This document shows, piece after piece, positions 6,668 through 15,276 of a DNA stretch of 25,343 nt. How positions within the stretch are numbered: position 1 is the stretch's first letter; each line of letters starts with the position of its first letter. The stretch is from NCBI GenBank assembly GCA_032718475.1, contig JAUCBJ010004724.1, forward strand, positions 1 through 25,343, written 5' to 3'. The notes under the pieces are model-generated. The model did not search any database. It had not been told where the DNA came from and saw nothing but the letters and a program-made list of their open reading frames with translations. This DNA is from Nemertoderma westbladi. Taxonomy: Eukaryota > Xenacoelomorpha > Nemertodermatida > Nemertodermatidae. The translations under genes and the position numbers were made by a program.

Positions 6668-9552
6668 AGGTTCAGGTAAGGTTCATAGCTCAGGTTCAGG
6701 AAAGGTTCATAGCTCAGGTTTAGGTAAGGTTAAGGTTCATAGCTCAGGTTCAGGTAAGGTTCATAGCTCAGGTTTAGGTAAGGTTAAGGTTCATAGCTCA
6801 GGTTCAGGTAAGGTTCATAGATCAGGTTCAGGTAAGGTTCATAGCTCAGGTTCAAGTAAGGTTCATAGCTCAGGTTCAGGTAAGGTTAAGGTTCATAGCT
6901 CAGGTTCAGGTAAGGTTCATAGCTCAGGTTCAGGTAAGTTTAAGGTTCATAGCTCAGGTTCAGGTAAGGTTCATAGCTCAGATTCAGGTAAGGTTCATAG
7001 CTCAGGTAAGGTTAAGGTTCATAGCTCAGGTTCAGGTAAGGTTCATAGCTCAGGTTCAGGTAATGTTAAGGTTCATAGCTCAGGTTCAGGTAAGGTTCAT
7101 AGCTCAGGTTCATGTAAGGTTAAGGTTCAGAGCTCAGGTTCAGGTAAGGTTAAGGTTCACAGCTCAGGTTCAGGTAAGGTTCATAGCTCAGGTTCAGGTA
7201 AGGTTCATAGCTCAGGTTCAGGTAAGGTTAAGGTTCATAGCTCAGGTTCAGGTAAGGTTCATAGCTCAGGTTCAGGTAAGGTTAAGGTTCATAGCTCAGG
7301 TTCAGGTAAGGTTCATAGCTCAGGTTCAGGTAAGGTTCATAGCTCAGGTTCAGGTAAGGTTAAGGTTCATAGCTCAGGTTCAGGTAAGGTTCATAGCTCA
7401 GGTTCGGGTAAGGTTAAGGTTCATAGCTCAGGTTCAGGTAAGGTTCATAGTTCAGGTTCAGGTAAGGTTCATAGCTCAGGTTCAGGTAAGGTACATAGCT
7501 CAGGTTCAGGTAAGGTTAAGGTTCATAGCTCAGGTTCAGGTAAGGTTCATAGCTCAGGTTCAGGTAAGGTTAAAGTTCATAGCTCAGGTTCAGGTAAGGT
7601 TCATAGCTCAGGTTCAGGTAAGGTTAAGGTTCATAGCTCAGGTTCAGGTAAGGTTCATAGCTCAGGTTCAGGTAAGGTTAAGGTTCATAGCTCAGGTTCA
7701 GGTAAGGTTAAGGTTCATAGCTCAGGTTCAGGTAAGGTTAAGGTTCATAGCTCAGGTTCAGGTAAGGTTCATAGCTCAGGTTCAGGTAAGGTTAAGGTTC
7801 ATAGCTCAGGTTCAGGTAAGGTTAAGGTTCATAGCTCAGGTTCAGGTAAGGTTAAGATTCATAGCTCAGGTTCAGGTAAGGTTCATAGCTCAGGTTCAGG
7901 TAAGGTTAAGGTTCACAGCTCAGGTTCAGGTAAGGTTCATAGCTCAGGTTCAGGTAAGGTTCATAGCTCAGGTTCAGGTAAGGTTAAGGTTCATAGCTCA
8001 GGTTCAGGTAAGGTTCATAGCTCAGGTTCAGGTAAGGTTCATAGCTCAGGTTCAGGTAAGGTTAAGGTTCATAGCTCAGGTTCAGGTAAGGTTCATAGCT
8101 CAGGTTCAGGTAAGGTTCATAGCTCAGGTTCAGGTAAGGTTAAGGTTCATAGCTCAGGTTCAGGTAAGGTTCATAGCTCAGGTTCGGGTAAGGTTCATAG
8201 CTCAGGTTCAGGTAAGGTTCATAGTTCAGGTTCAGGTAAGGTTCATAGCTCAGGTTCAGGTAAGGTTCATAGCTCAGGTTCAGGTAAGGTTAAGGTTCAT
8301 AGCTCAGGTTCAGGTAAGGTTAAGGTTCATAGCTCAGGTTCAGGTAAGGTTAAAGTTCATAGCTCAGGTTCAGGTAAGGTTCATAGCTCAGGTTCAGGTA
8401 AGGTTAAGGTTCATAGCTCAGGTTCAGGTAAGGTTCATAGCTCAGGTTCAGGTAAGGTTAAGGTTCATAGCTCAGGTTCAGGTAAGGTTAAGGTTCATAG
8501 CTCAGGTTCAGGTAAGGTTCATAGCTCAGGTTCAGGTAAGGTTAAGGTTCATAGCTCAGGTTCAGGTAAGGTTAAGGTTCATAGCTCAGGTTCAGGTAAA
8601 GTTCATAGCTCAGGTTCAGGTAAGGTTAAGGTTCATAGCTCAGGTTCAGGTAAGGTTAAGGTTCATAGCTCAGGTTCAGGTAAGGTTAAGGTTCATAGCT
8701 CAGGTTCAGGTAAGGTTAAGGTTCATAGCTCAGGTTCAGGTAAGGTTAAGGTTCATAGCTCAGGTTCAGGTAAGGTTAAGGTTCATAGCTCAGGTTTAGG
8801 TAAGGTTAAGATTCATAGCTCAGGTTCAGGTAAGGTTAAGGTTCATAGCTCAGGTTCAGGTAAGGTTAAGGTTCATAGCTCAGGTTCAGGTAAGGTTAAG
8901 GTTCATAGCTCAGGTTCAGGTAAGGTTAAGGTTCATAGCTCAGGTTCAGGTAAGGTACATAGCTCAGGTTCAGGTAAGGTTCATAGCTCAGGTTCAGGTA
9001 AGGTTCATAGTTCAGGTAAGGTTAAGGTCATAGCTCAGGTTCAGGTAAGGTTCATAGCTCAGGTTCAGGTAAGGTTAAGGTTCATAGCTCAGGTTCAGGT
9101 AAGGTTAAGGTTCATAGCTCAGGTTCAGGTAAGGCTAAGGTTCATAGCTCAGGTTCAGGTAAGGTTAAGATTCATAGCTCAGGTTCAGGTAAGGTTAAGG
9201 TTCATAGCTCAGGTTCAGGTAAGGTTAAGGTTCATAGCTCAGGTTCAGGTAAGGTTCATAGCTCAGGTTCAGGTAAGGTTCATAGCTCAGGTTCAGGTAA
9301 GGTACATAGCTCAGGTTCAGGTAAGGTTCATAGCTCAGGTTCAGGTAAGGTTCATAGTTCAGGTTCAGGTAAGGTTAAGGTTCATAGCTCAGGTTCAGGT
9401 AAGGTTCATAGTTCAGGTTCAGGTAAGGTTAAGGTTCATAGCTCAGGTTCAGGTAAGGTTCATAGCTCAGGTTCAGGTAAGGTTCATAGTTCAGGTTCAG
9501 GTAAGGTTAAGGTTCATAGCTCAGGTTCAGGTAAGGTTCATAGTTCAGGTTC
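6668..9552 (+). repeat. Large minisatellite of 24-bp and 30-bp units
   Basis: Roughly a hundred head-to-tail units cover 2.9 kb. The short unit is aggttcatagctcaggttcaggta (24 bp); the long unit carries an extra aggtta (30 bp). The two forms alternate irregularly. Long units dominate at 8620-8950, short ones elsewhere are mixed. All units are multiples of 3, so one frame stays open from 6778 to 8799, giving an (RFIAQVQV[RL])n product; a second frame, (VHSSGSGK[VK])n, is also largely open. Rare variants mark unit copies: cggg at 7405-7408 and 8185-8188, a taaag variant at 7571 and 8351, and a single-base deletion near 9028. The ORF most likely follows from the period and is not a gene. Confidence 0.95.
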
Positions 9553-10239
9553 GGTATCATTTTTTGTAATAATAATCAGCTATACTGAATCGAATGAAGT
9601 TGTAATTATTTATTGGACGAAGAATTCTTGTGCGCGGATGAATTTCAATGCCCGGCCGTAAGTGTTCTAAATGATTACAGTTGTAAACATTCATTTGGAG
9701 TGAGATTCGTAGTTCCCCGTACTACGTAAACCTGGTCGCGTCGCCGACGCAAGCAGCATAATGTGACTCGGGTGTTAATCGAATATAAATAAATAAAGCA
9801 GCGAAACAATAGTAAATTAAATGAGCCACTAAACTATGAAATTATAAAAAATACAATTTGAAGTGGGAAAAGTGAATAAATTTTGTGGAACTGGAAAGGG
9901 GTCGTCCATATAACATATGTCATTTGGTGGATACAGAAATAAAAATAGTTATATACTATTACTATACATACTTAACTTAGTTGGAATCAATTTATAAATA
10001 TGTGACGGAAATATCCAATGTAGAAATGATTAGTTTGGGGGGGGGGGGGTGGGGGGGGTATGTATTTATACATCTAATTAAATAGCCGATATGGACAATA
10101 TATTCATGTTATATATAAAATATAATAAATATTATTATAATTGGTCTTGAATTGTTCATTTTGGAGCAAAAATAATTCCAGTTAAAATATAAACAGCTAC
10201 CAATCCGTCCTGCACAAATAATGAATAACAAATAAATAA
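9553..10239. other. AT-rich 3' flank of the GSAP gene, no gene seen
   Basis: About 690 bases between the minisatellite and the GSAP stop codon, mostly AT-rich. It holds a G-run at 10037-10058. The minus-strand transcript of GSAP would end here; a minus-strand AATAAA (TTTATT on plus) lies near 9608, though the true poly(A) site is not certain. Confidence 0.4.
10037..10058 (+). repeat. Poly(G) tract with one interruption
   Basis: Thirteen Gs, one T, then eight Gs. On this strand it can form G-quadruplex structures. It lies in the presumed 3' UTR or flank of GSAP, where the transcript would carry the C-rich strand. Confidence 0.8.
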
Positions 10240-12984
10240 TTAACCATCATCAGAAAATCCTCGCAGTACCTCGTTCATAACGAACTGGGGATCCATCGGT
10301 AAGTCCCGCTGGGCGGCGTGTCTCCCGGGGGGGTCCTTAAGGTTGAGCAGACCCACCAGAGTGGTCAGCGGGGGGTAGGCGAGGGCTGCGTCCGGCTCCG
10401 ACCCGCGGCCGACGGCGTTGTTAGTCAACTCGGCGAGGTTGACCCGCTGGGGGGCGCTCGAGTCGTCGCTAGTCAGCACGCTCTCCGTGTACAGCTGGGC
10501 GAGGTACTCCCTAGCAACCCCCGAGTCCCATAGCAACAGCATCCGCATCTGTAACTCTTTGGATTGAATCTGTTTCAATATGTTGAGCTTAACGGGGACC
10601 AACTCATCGGTGTCCACCGTGTCCGTCAGGAGGTTCTGTACGAATTCCGTTGTTAGATTCAGCGCGTTCGAGTTGGTGTACTGGAGGAACAGATGGCGGG
10701 GGAGACAGCGGAACGCTAGACTGGTGAGGAACGTCTGGAACCCCGCGGGAACCGGGAAACACGCGGTCCACATAGCCAGCGAGTACTTCTCTAGGGCGAC
10801 GAGTAGGAGGTGTTCGTCCGGGGAGGCGGGCTGGTTGAGGTCGTAGGTCAACGAGTCGCAGACGACCCCGCTGTTAGAGACCGCGGACTGCAGGAGCGAC
10901 TGGGACTGGTGGAGTTGCGCCGCCGTTATATCCCAGACGGCGGCACAGATATGGGCCCGGGTCTCGTGCGGGAACTTGTTCTGGAAGAACTTGACCAACT
11001 CGTTCGCGGTGAATCGTTCCTGGAGTCTCTCGTTCAACTGAACGTCGTTCCTGTTGAGGAACGGGAGGTTCTGCTGCTTCTGATGGCGTTGGGAGGGAAC
11101 GGGTTCCGGCCCCCCCAGCTGGTGGAGCAGCACGGACCCCGTAGAGTTGCGACGCATCTCGAACCCGCTGACGCTACGATCCGACGACACGATGTAGTTC
11201 AAACCTTCGCGGAATTGACTCAGATTAAATCGGGTTCTAACGAAACTGTTCTTCTCGCGGAACAACAACTGCCGTTTAAATTTCTCCCAAAATACGCCGA
11301 CGTCTTCGACGGAAGCCGAACGAGTCGGAGACAGAGACTTTGGGTTCTTTGGGATCGTAACGGAACGCGATAAATCGTTGGTTATAACGTTAAAATGGAA
11401 GACGCAGAGAGTCGCCGAGTGAGTTTGCGAGGAGTAATAGGCCTGGTTGGAGAATGGATCGCCGCTGGATACGGGAACCAGTTGATGGTAAGTCGAGTCG
11501 ACGGATCGGCGGATCTGGGAGTAAGTCGAGCCGATAATAAACTCAACCAACATATCCGTGGATTCCAGACTCGCGATGTCCGAGAAAATAACGCGGAGAA
11601 GTCGAGTCGCGAGGTTGAAGTCCTTGAGATGAGTCGTAACGAGATGGATTACCGACAGTCGGTAGTCGGAGAATCGGGACAGACCAAAATTCTGTAGAAG
11701 TCCGTCTTTATCGACGTCCAAATAGAAAACATCGCCGGAAAGAGAATCAAGGAAACCCAAAGGCGGGTTGGACGCCTTGTCGCCGACGGATTTCCGGACG
11801 GTGAGACTAACGGAGGAGGGCCGGAGGAACTCGGAGGGAAGACGGGAGGAATCAAGGACGACGTGACGGTAGGGCTCGTGGTCGGACGGCAGGTCGACCA
11901 GCTGGATGGCCCACTGAGGTAAAACAACGAAGACGAAGTTATAGAAAGCGGCGAAGATCAGCCGAGCGGGTTTACTGACGTTGTAGATGGTTGAATCGAC
12001 GGAGGTACCCAGATGGGGAGCCACTATTATATATTTAATATCGGAAACTCCATCTTTAGATAGTTTGAGTTGATCGACTGGCGGTTGATAACAAACATAA
12101 AGACAGTGAGGCGGTTGGGATAGAACGACGAGGTTGAACGAGGCCGGGGCGACGATGGAGGTCGTCGGATGGGCCATCTCCTTACGGAGACCTGGTTGTG
12201 GGTGGATATAGAGACTCGGTAGGAGTTCAATGAAATTAAACTGCATTATATGAGAGTAACTGCCTTTATCGTTGAACTGCAGGCAGTTAACGACCGGCGT
12301 GGACGGTTGTTTCGGTGTCTCTTTCATAGTTACGTAGTACAAACGGGAGACTAACGGGTCCCATTGGGCCCAGAAGAACTGCCTTGCGAGGTGTTCCGTG
12401 CGCGGCTGTCCGCTGGCGACGCAGTGCGTCTGAGAGACACCGATACGTGTCGCTATGGGGATGTGGTAGAGTCCTATGGATTCCCCGTAAAGGAAAAATA
12501 ACATTAATATTTCTTTCTTTGGTAAATAAGCTGCGGGATAGTCTCGAGCCCGCGGGTAAATAAACTGGACGCGCAGTAAATACTCCCGCTCGATGTTTAG
12601 GTAATAGATTTTGTTCTGCGGGTTTATCTCGGCGAAATAGGAGCGAAATATTCCTCTCCCGCGTAAATCCTGTTTCTCTACGGTTGTAAACGCTATTAGC
12701 GATCGCTCTGGAGATATCGTGCAGTTCGCGAGCTCAGTAACGCAATCGTGGCGGTACAACACCTTGGCTGATCGTTTGGTTGGCTCGTAGAGACCAATAA
12801 AGGTGACCGCTCTCGGGGGACGGATGTCTCTGGACAGGGCCGCCCACGCGAACAGCACGCAGCCATCCCGCTCCTCTTGTAGGACAGATACATTCGATTC
12901 GATCGGGCATTTACATTCACCGAGGATGTTGGACTTTTCGATTTCAGACAAAATATTGTAATCCAATGTTGTATGAAATTCCAT
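10240..12984 (-). CDS. GSAP: Gamma-secretase-activating protein homologue (GSAP/pigeon family), 914 aa, uninterrupted
   Basis: In mammals GSAP is linked to gamma-secretase and APP processing; the fly member is called pigeon. Identification rests on remembered similarity along the whole length. The N-terminal beta-rich half has SPERSLIAFT (91-100), a FAEINPQNKIYYLN-like segment (117-130) and FFWAQWDP followed by SRLYYV (203-218), which match the family's WAQWD...RLYY core. The C-terminal part, the region of the 16-kDa GSAP fragment, has PVPAGFQTFLTSLAFRCLP (about 744-762) and ends with a DPQFV motif like the vertebrate C-terminus. Length is close to the human protein (about 850 aa), so it looks complete. 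The ATG at 12984 has G at +4 and fits the family's N-terminus. It is a single exon, while vertebrate genes have many. BET1L lies 329 bp upstream on the same strand. Long open frames on the opposite strand are shadows of its GC-rich codons. Confidence 0.88.
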   Translation of the reverse strand: MEFHTTLDYNILSEIEKSNILGECKCPIESNVSVLQEERDGCVLFAWAALSRDIRPPRAVTFIGLYEPTKRSAKVLYRHDCVTELANCTISPERSLIAFTTVEKQDLRGRGIFRSYFAEINPQNKIYYLNIEREYLLRVQFIYPRARDYPAAYLPKKEILMLFFLYGESIGLYHIPIATRIGVSQTHCVASGQPRTEHLARQFFWAQWDPLVSRLYYVTMKETPKQPSTPVVNCLQFNDKGSYSHIMQFNFIELLPSLYIHPQPGLRKEMAHPTTSIVAPASFNLVVLSQPPHCLYVCYQPPVDQLKLSKDGVSDIKYIIVAPHLGTSVDSTIYNVSKPARLIFAAFYNFVFVVLPQWAIQLVDLPSDHEPYRHVVLDSSRLPSEFLRPSSVSLTVRKSVGDKASNPPLGFLDSLSGDVFYLDVDKDGLLQNFGLSRFSDYRLSVIHLVTTHLKDFNLATRLLRVIFSDIASLESTDMLVEFIIGSTYSQIRRSVDSTYHQLVPVSSGDPFSNQAYYSSQTHSATLCVFHFNVITNDLSRSVTIPKNPKSLSPTRSASVEDVGVFWEKFKRQLLFREKNSFVRTRFNLSQFREGLNYIVSSDRSVSGFEMRRNSTGSVLLHQLGGPEPVPSQRHQKQQNLPFLNRNDVQLNERLQERFTANELVKFFQNKFPHETRAHICAAVWDITAAQLHQSQSLLQSAVSNSGVVCDSLTYDLNQPASPDEHLLLVALEKYSLAMWTACFPVPAGFQTFLTSLAFRCLPRHLFLQYTNSNALNLTTEFVQNLLTDTVDTDELVPVKLNILKQIQSKELQMRMLLLWDSGVAREYLAQLYTESVLTSDDSSAPQRVNLAELTNNAVGRGSEPDAALAYPPLTTLVGLLNLKDPPGRHAAQRDLPMDPQFVMNEVLRGFSDDG

Positions 12985-13066
12985 TAGGCCTACCGGTATA
13001 TTTGCAATTAGATTAAATAATGAATTAGGCCCTAACTGCCTAAATAAAATGTCAAATTAAGAAATA

Positions 13067-13072
13067 ATTTAT
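13067..13072 (-). terminator. Probable poly(A) signal of the BET1L-like gene
   Basis: TTTATT on the plus strand reads AATAAA on the minus strand. It lies about 240 nt after the BET1L stop and about 85 nt before the GSAP ATG. It suggests the two genes make separate transcripts. Confidence 0.45.
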
Positions 13073-13313
13073 TTCACTTGACTTTTAGCATCACCAAAGA
13101 GTTAACTGAAGGGTAATATCCGCCCAAATTAAATCGGATATAGAGATATTAATCCAGTATTCAGGTATCACTGTATTACTGTATTATACCGATAAAACGT
13201 TTCTTGAATTTCTATTCCGACATCCGACTGTTCCAGAGCGTTCCAATCAATAACAATAACCCAATAATCCAATACAATTTGTATCCAATAATTACTTATA
13301 CAGGCCTATACAG

Positions 13314-13700
13314 CTATATACCAGTAGCTTGACTTCGAGAAGCAAAGTAGTAAATAACAACAAAGAGGAATATTAAAGCGATTATAACATAACAACAGAG
13401 TTTCCTGTTACCTTGACCACCCTTCTCTATCATTCCATGGAAACGTTTGGCGGAGTTACTAAGAAGAGTATTGGAACTGGCGAATCCTTGAAACATTCCG
13501 TCGAGAAAATTATTCTGGCGTTTAGTTTCATCTTCTATATCCAAAGCGACGCCTTTTAGTTTACCAATTTTAGAAGATAAGTTGACTGTGAGTTGGTCAC
13601 ATTCATTCTCCAAAAACTGGTCACTGTTATCAGAAGACTTATTGTTCCCTGAATAGTCGGAATTTATGTTTCTGTACCCAACGTTTTTCTTCATATCCAT
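13314..13700 (-). CDS. BET1L: BET1L/GS15-type Golgi Qc-SNARE, 128 aa
   Basis: Small tail-anchored SNARE for retrograde and intra-Golgi vesicle fusion. The frame opens upstream at a GTG (13733), but the first ATG is at 13700, giving 128 residues; another ATG follows two codons later. The first ~25 residues are low-complexity, rich in Asn and Ser. The SNARE motif then runs from ENECDQLTVNLSSKIGKLKG through LDIEDETKRQNNFLDGM to the SAKRFHGMIEKGGQGNRKLCC segment, closely resembling vertebrate BET1L (LDID...QNRYLDGM...VKRF...GQDNRKLLC). One hydrophobic segment, CCYVIIALIFLFVVIYYFA, closes the protein as a C-terminal membrane anchor with a short luminal tail. BET1 itself is a weaker match at NRKL and LDGM. 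It is uninterrupted, unlike the multi-exon vertebrate gene. TACCGGTA palindromes lie in its upstream region. Confidence 0.85.
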   Translation of the reverse strand: MDMKKNVGYRNINSDYSGNNKSSDNSDQFLENECDQLTVNLSSKIGKLKGVALDIEDETKRQNNFLDGMFQGFASSNTLLSNSAKRFHGMIEKGGQGNRKLCCYVIIALIFLFVVIYYFASRSQATGI

Positions 13701-13716
13701 TACCTGCTGACCTGGG

Positions 13717-13791
13717 TACCGGTACCGTACCACACTTCTAACTACGTTGCCATTTATTCATATAAACTACCAGACTACCGGTACCGTACCA
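13717..13791 (-). promoter_or_regulatory. Repeated taccggtaccgtacca element upstream of BET1L
   Basis: The 16-mer taccggtaccgtacca occurs at 13717-13732 and again at 13776-13791, just upstream of the BET1L ATG on the minus strand. Each copy contains the palindrome TACCGGTA, which also occurs at 12991-12998 (just before the GSAP ATG) and 13851-13858. The position fits a promoter or 5' UTR element, but the function is unknown. Confidence 0.3.
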
Positions 13792-13799
13792 ATGGCTGG

Positions 13800-14199
13800 T
13801 CCAATCTAGGCGGATTTCTGCAACAATTATACAGTTATAACAATTAGATTTACCGGTATTCGGTATATACTTTATAAATATACAGTAGACTGGTAGATTA
13901 ACCTCAGAATCTGCAATCGCAGAAATTAGGGCTTAAACTTGTAATTGTAAACAATAATGCAGTTGGCCTAATACAGTAATACAGACTGTATTACTGTGAG
14001 TGATGTTTGTTATGTTCACAGTCCGGGCAGGGAGGGATACTGTATTATGAAAATATTATGCTACCGAATAATTAATGTTTTAATATAATTTTGGTTCAGA
14101 AATGGAAAAAGGCGTCTCATCAGTAGCGCTAATCAGTTCAACCACTCTCTCTCTCTCCTGCCTCAAAGTTTGTCGTTGATCTAATTTTTTTCCAGATCG
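13800..14199. other. Intergenic stretch upstream of BET1L, no gene seen
   Basis: AT-rich, with recurring short phrases such as tactgtatta and acagtaatacag and a CT-rich microsatellite near 14142-14158. It probably contains the BET1L promoter, but no TATA or CCAAT element stands out. Confidence 0.4.
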
Positions 14200-14343
14200 A
14201 CTTTCAGCAGGTCTAAGTTCGCCATGGATTTAGGTTCGCTTTGTATCTAAGCTAAGTTCATCCAGGATCTATGTTCGCCATCGCCAACGTCTAAATTTAA
14301 CAGAAGTTCACCTACTGTAGGATCTAAGTTCGCCTTGTATCTA
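14200..14343 (+). repeat. Degenerate minisatellite with gatctaagttcgcc core; left target duplication of element A
   Basis: Loose repeats of a ~30-bp theme (tctaagttcgcc, atctatgttcgcc, atctaagttcgcc). The last 57 bp (14287-14343, from acgtctaaattta to ttgtatcta) recur at the other edge of element A at 20664-20738, with an 18-bp insertion there. The theme continues to about 20820 on the right, so A interrupted one pre-existing minisatellite. Confidence 0.65.
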
Positions 14344-14361
14344 CCACTACTACTACTACTA

Positions 14362-15276
14362 CTAGGTAGAGCGAACTCGGACAGTGGAAATGAGATCCTT
14401 CCAGGCTTCCCGATTCTCCATAGTTGTCGCAATTACGTTTCTCCCTAGTTCACTATCCCTTTCAAGTTGATCTATATATGTTATGGCCGGTCGTCCACGA
14501 CTACGCTTTCCATGAGTTGGTTGCCAGAGAAGTAGATCTGGTATGACCTCGTCTTTACTTCGCCAGCAGTGCCCACTGAATCTTAATCTGCGTTCACGGA
14601 GGGTGGTTGATACAGGTGGTATTGTACCATAAAGCTCGGCGTTTGTCATGTGTTGTCTCCAGCTGATGTTTAGGGCTGCCCTTAGTAGTCTTGTGTAGCA
14701 ACCATCAATTCGTTGTTCAAGTGATTTAGTCAGTGTCCAGGTCTCACCCCCGTATAAAAATACACTTTCCACTGTGGCTCGAAAGAACTTAGTCTTCAGG
14801 TGCCTGGAGAGATCTGAATTCCAGATGGTATCCATTTTTGATAGAGCTACCCAAGCCTTTGCTTTCCTAACTTCTATGTCCTTTTTGCTACTCTCTATCC
14901 ATGATCCAAGGTACTGGAAGTCATCGACCTTCCTTAGTTGATTATTATCAATGGTTGTCAAGTTTCCATCAACATTAAAGGTCATGAATTCGGTCTTGGT
15001 AGCATTTATATGCAATCCAACCTCCTTAGCAGCCCTCTCCACTTTATTTAGTAGAAGCTGTGCATCTGCAGGCGTATTAGAGAGCAGGGCGATGTCATCC
15101 ACAAAGTCTGTGTCTGTGACTGTAGCAGTGTAGTTGCGGATATCTACTACTTCTGCGTTCTTGAAGTGTGAATCCCAGATCTTTACCCTTTGTGGCCGTC
15201 CTCATTGCGTAATCCAGCACAATTACAAATAGTAATGGTGCTAATGTGTCACCTTGCAGTACGCCAGCCAGGATTG
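14362..15276 (-). pseudogene. Element A reverse transcriptase, C-terminal part
   Basis: Reads on the minus strand from AGVLQGDTLAPLLF (RT motif B, near 15265) through a frameshift near 15110-15145 into DFVDDIALLSNT (motif C; FVDD where YADD or FADD is usual). The thumb/connection YLGSWIESSKKDIEVRKAKAW follows, then YGGETWTLTKS and the RTE C-terminal domain with GHCWRSKDE, LLLWQPTHG and RGRPAITYIDQL. It ends in VRVRST; its stop codon TAG is the first unit of the (TAG)n tail, so there is effectively no 3' UTR. It is contiguous with 18185-20457 once element B is removed. Confidence 0.85.
15266..15276 (+). repeat. Target-site duplication of element B, left copy
   Basis: agccaggattg here is repeated at 18174-18184. 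In element A the minus-strand text ...TCAATCCTGGCT|GGCGTACTG... codes SILA|GVLQGD across the site, so one copy belonged to A before B inserted. An 11-bp duplication fits target-primed insertion. Confidence 0.85.

Noticed and set aside
7063-8799. A 578-residue frame of (RFIAQVQV)n as a repeat-protein gene
   Set aside because: It is a by-product of a tandem repeat with period 24/30 bp; it starts and ends with single-base variants of the unit and another frame is open too.
6668-9552. Telomere-like repeat because of ggttaagg text
   Set aside because: The unit is 24/30 bp and does not contain TTAGGG or TTAGG arrays; it is an interstitial minisatellite.
10318-11697. Several open frames on the plus strand under GSAP (for example 10810-11373)
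   Set aside because: They are antisense shadows of GC-rich codons in the GSAP coding region, with no family resemblance.
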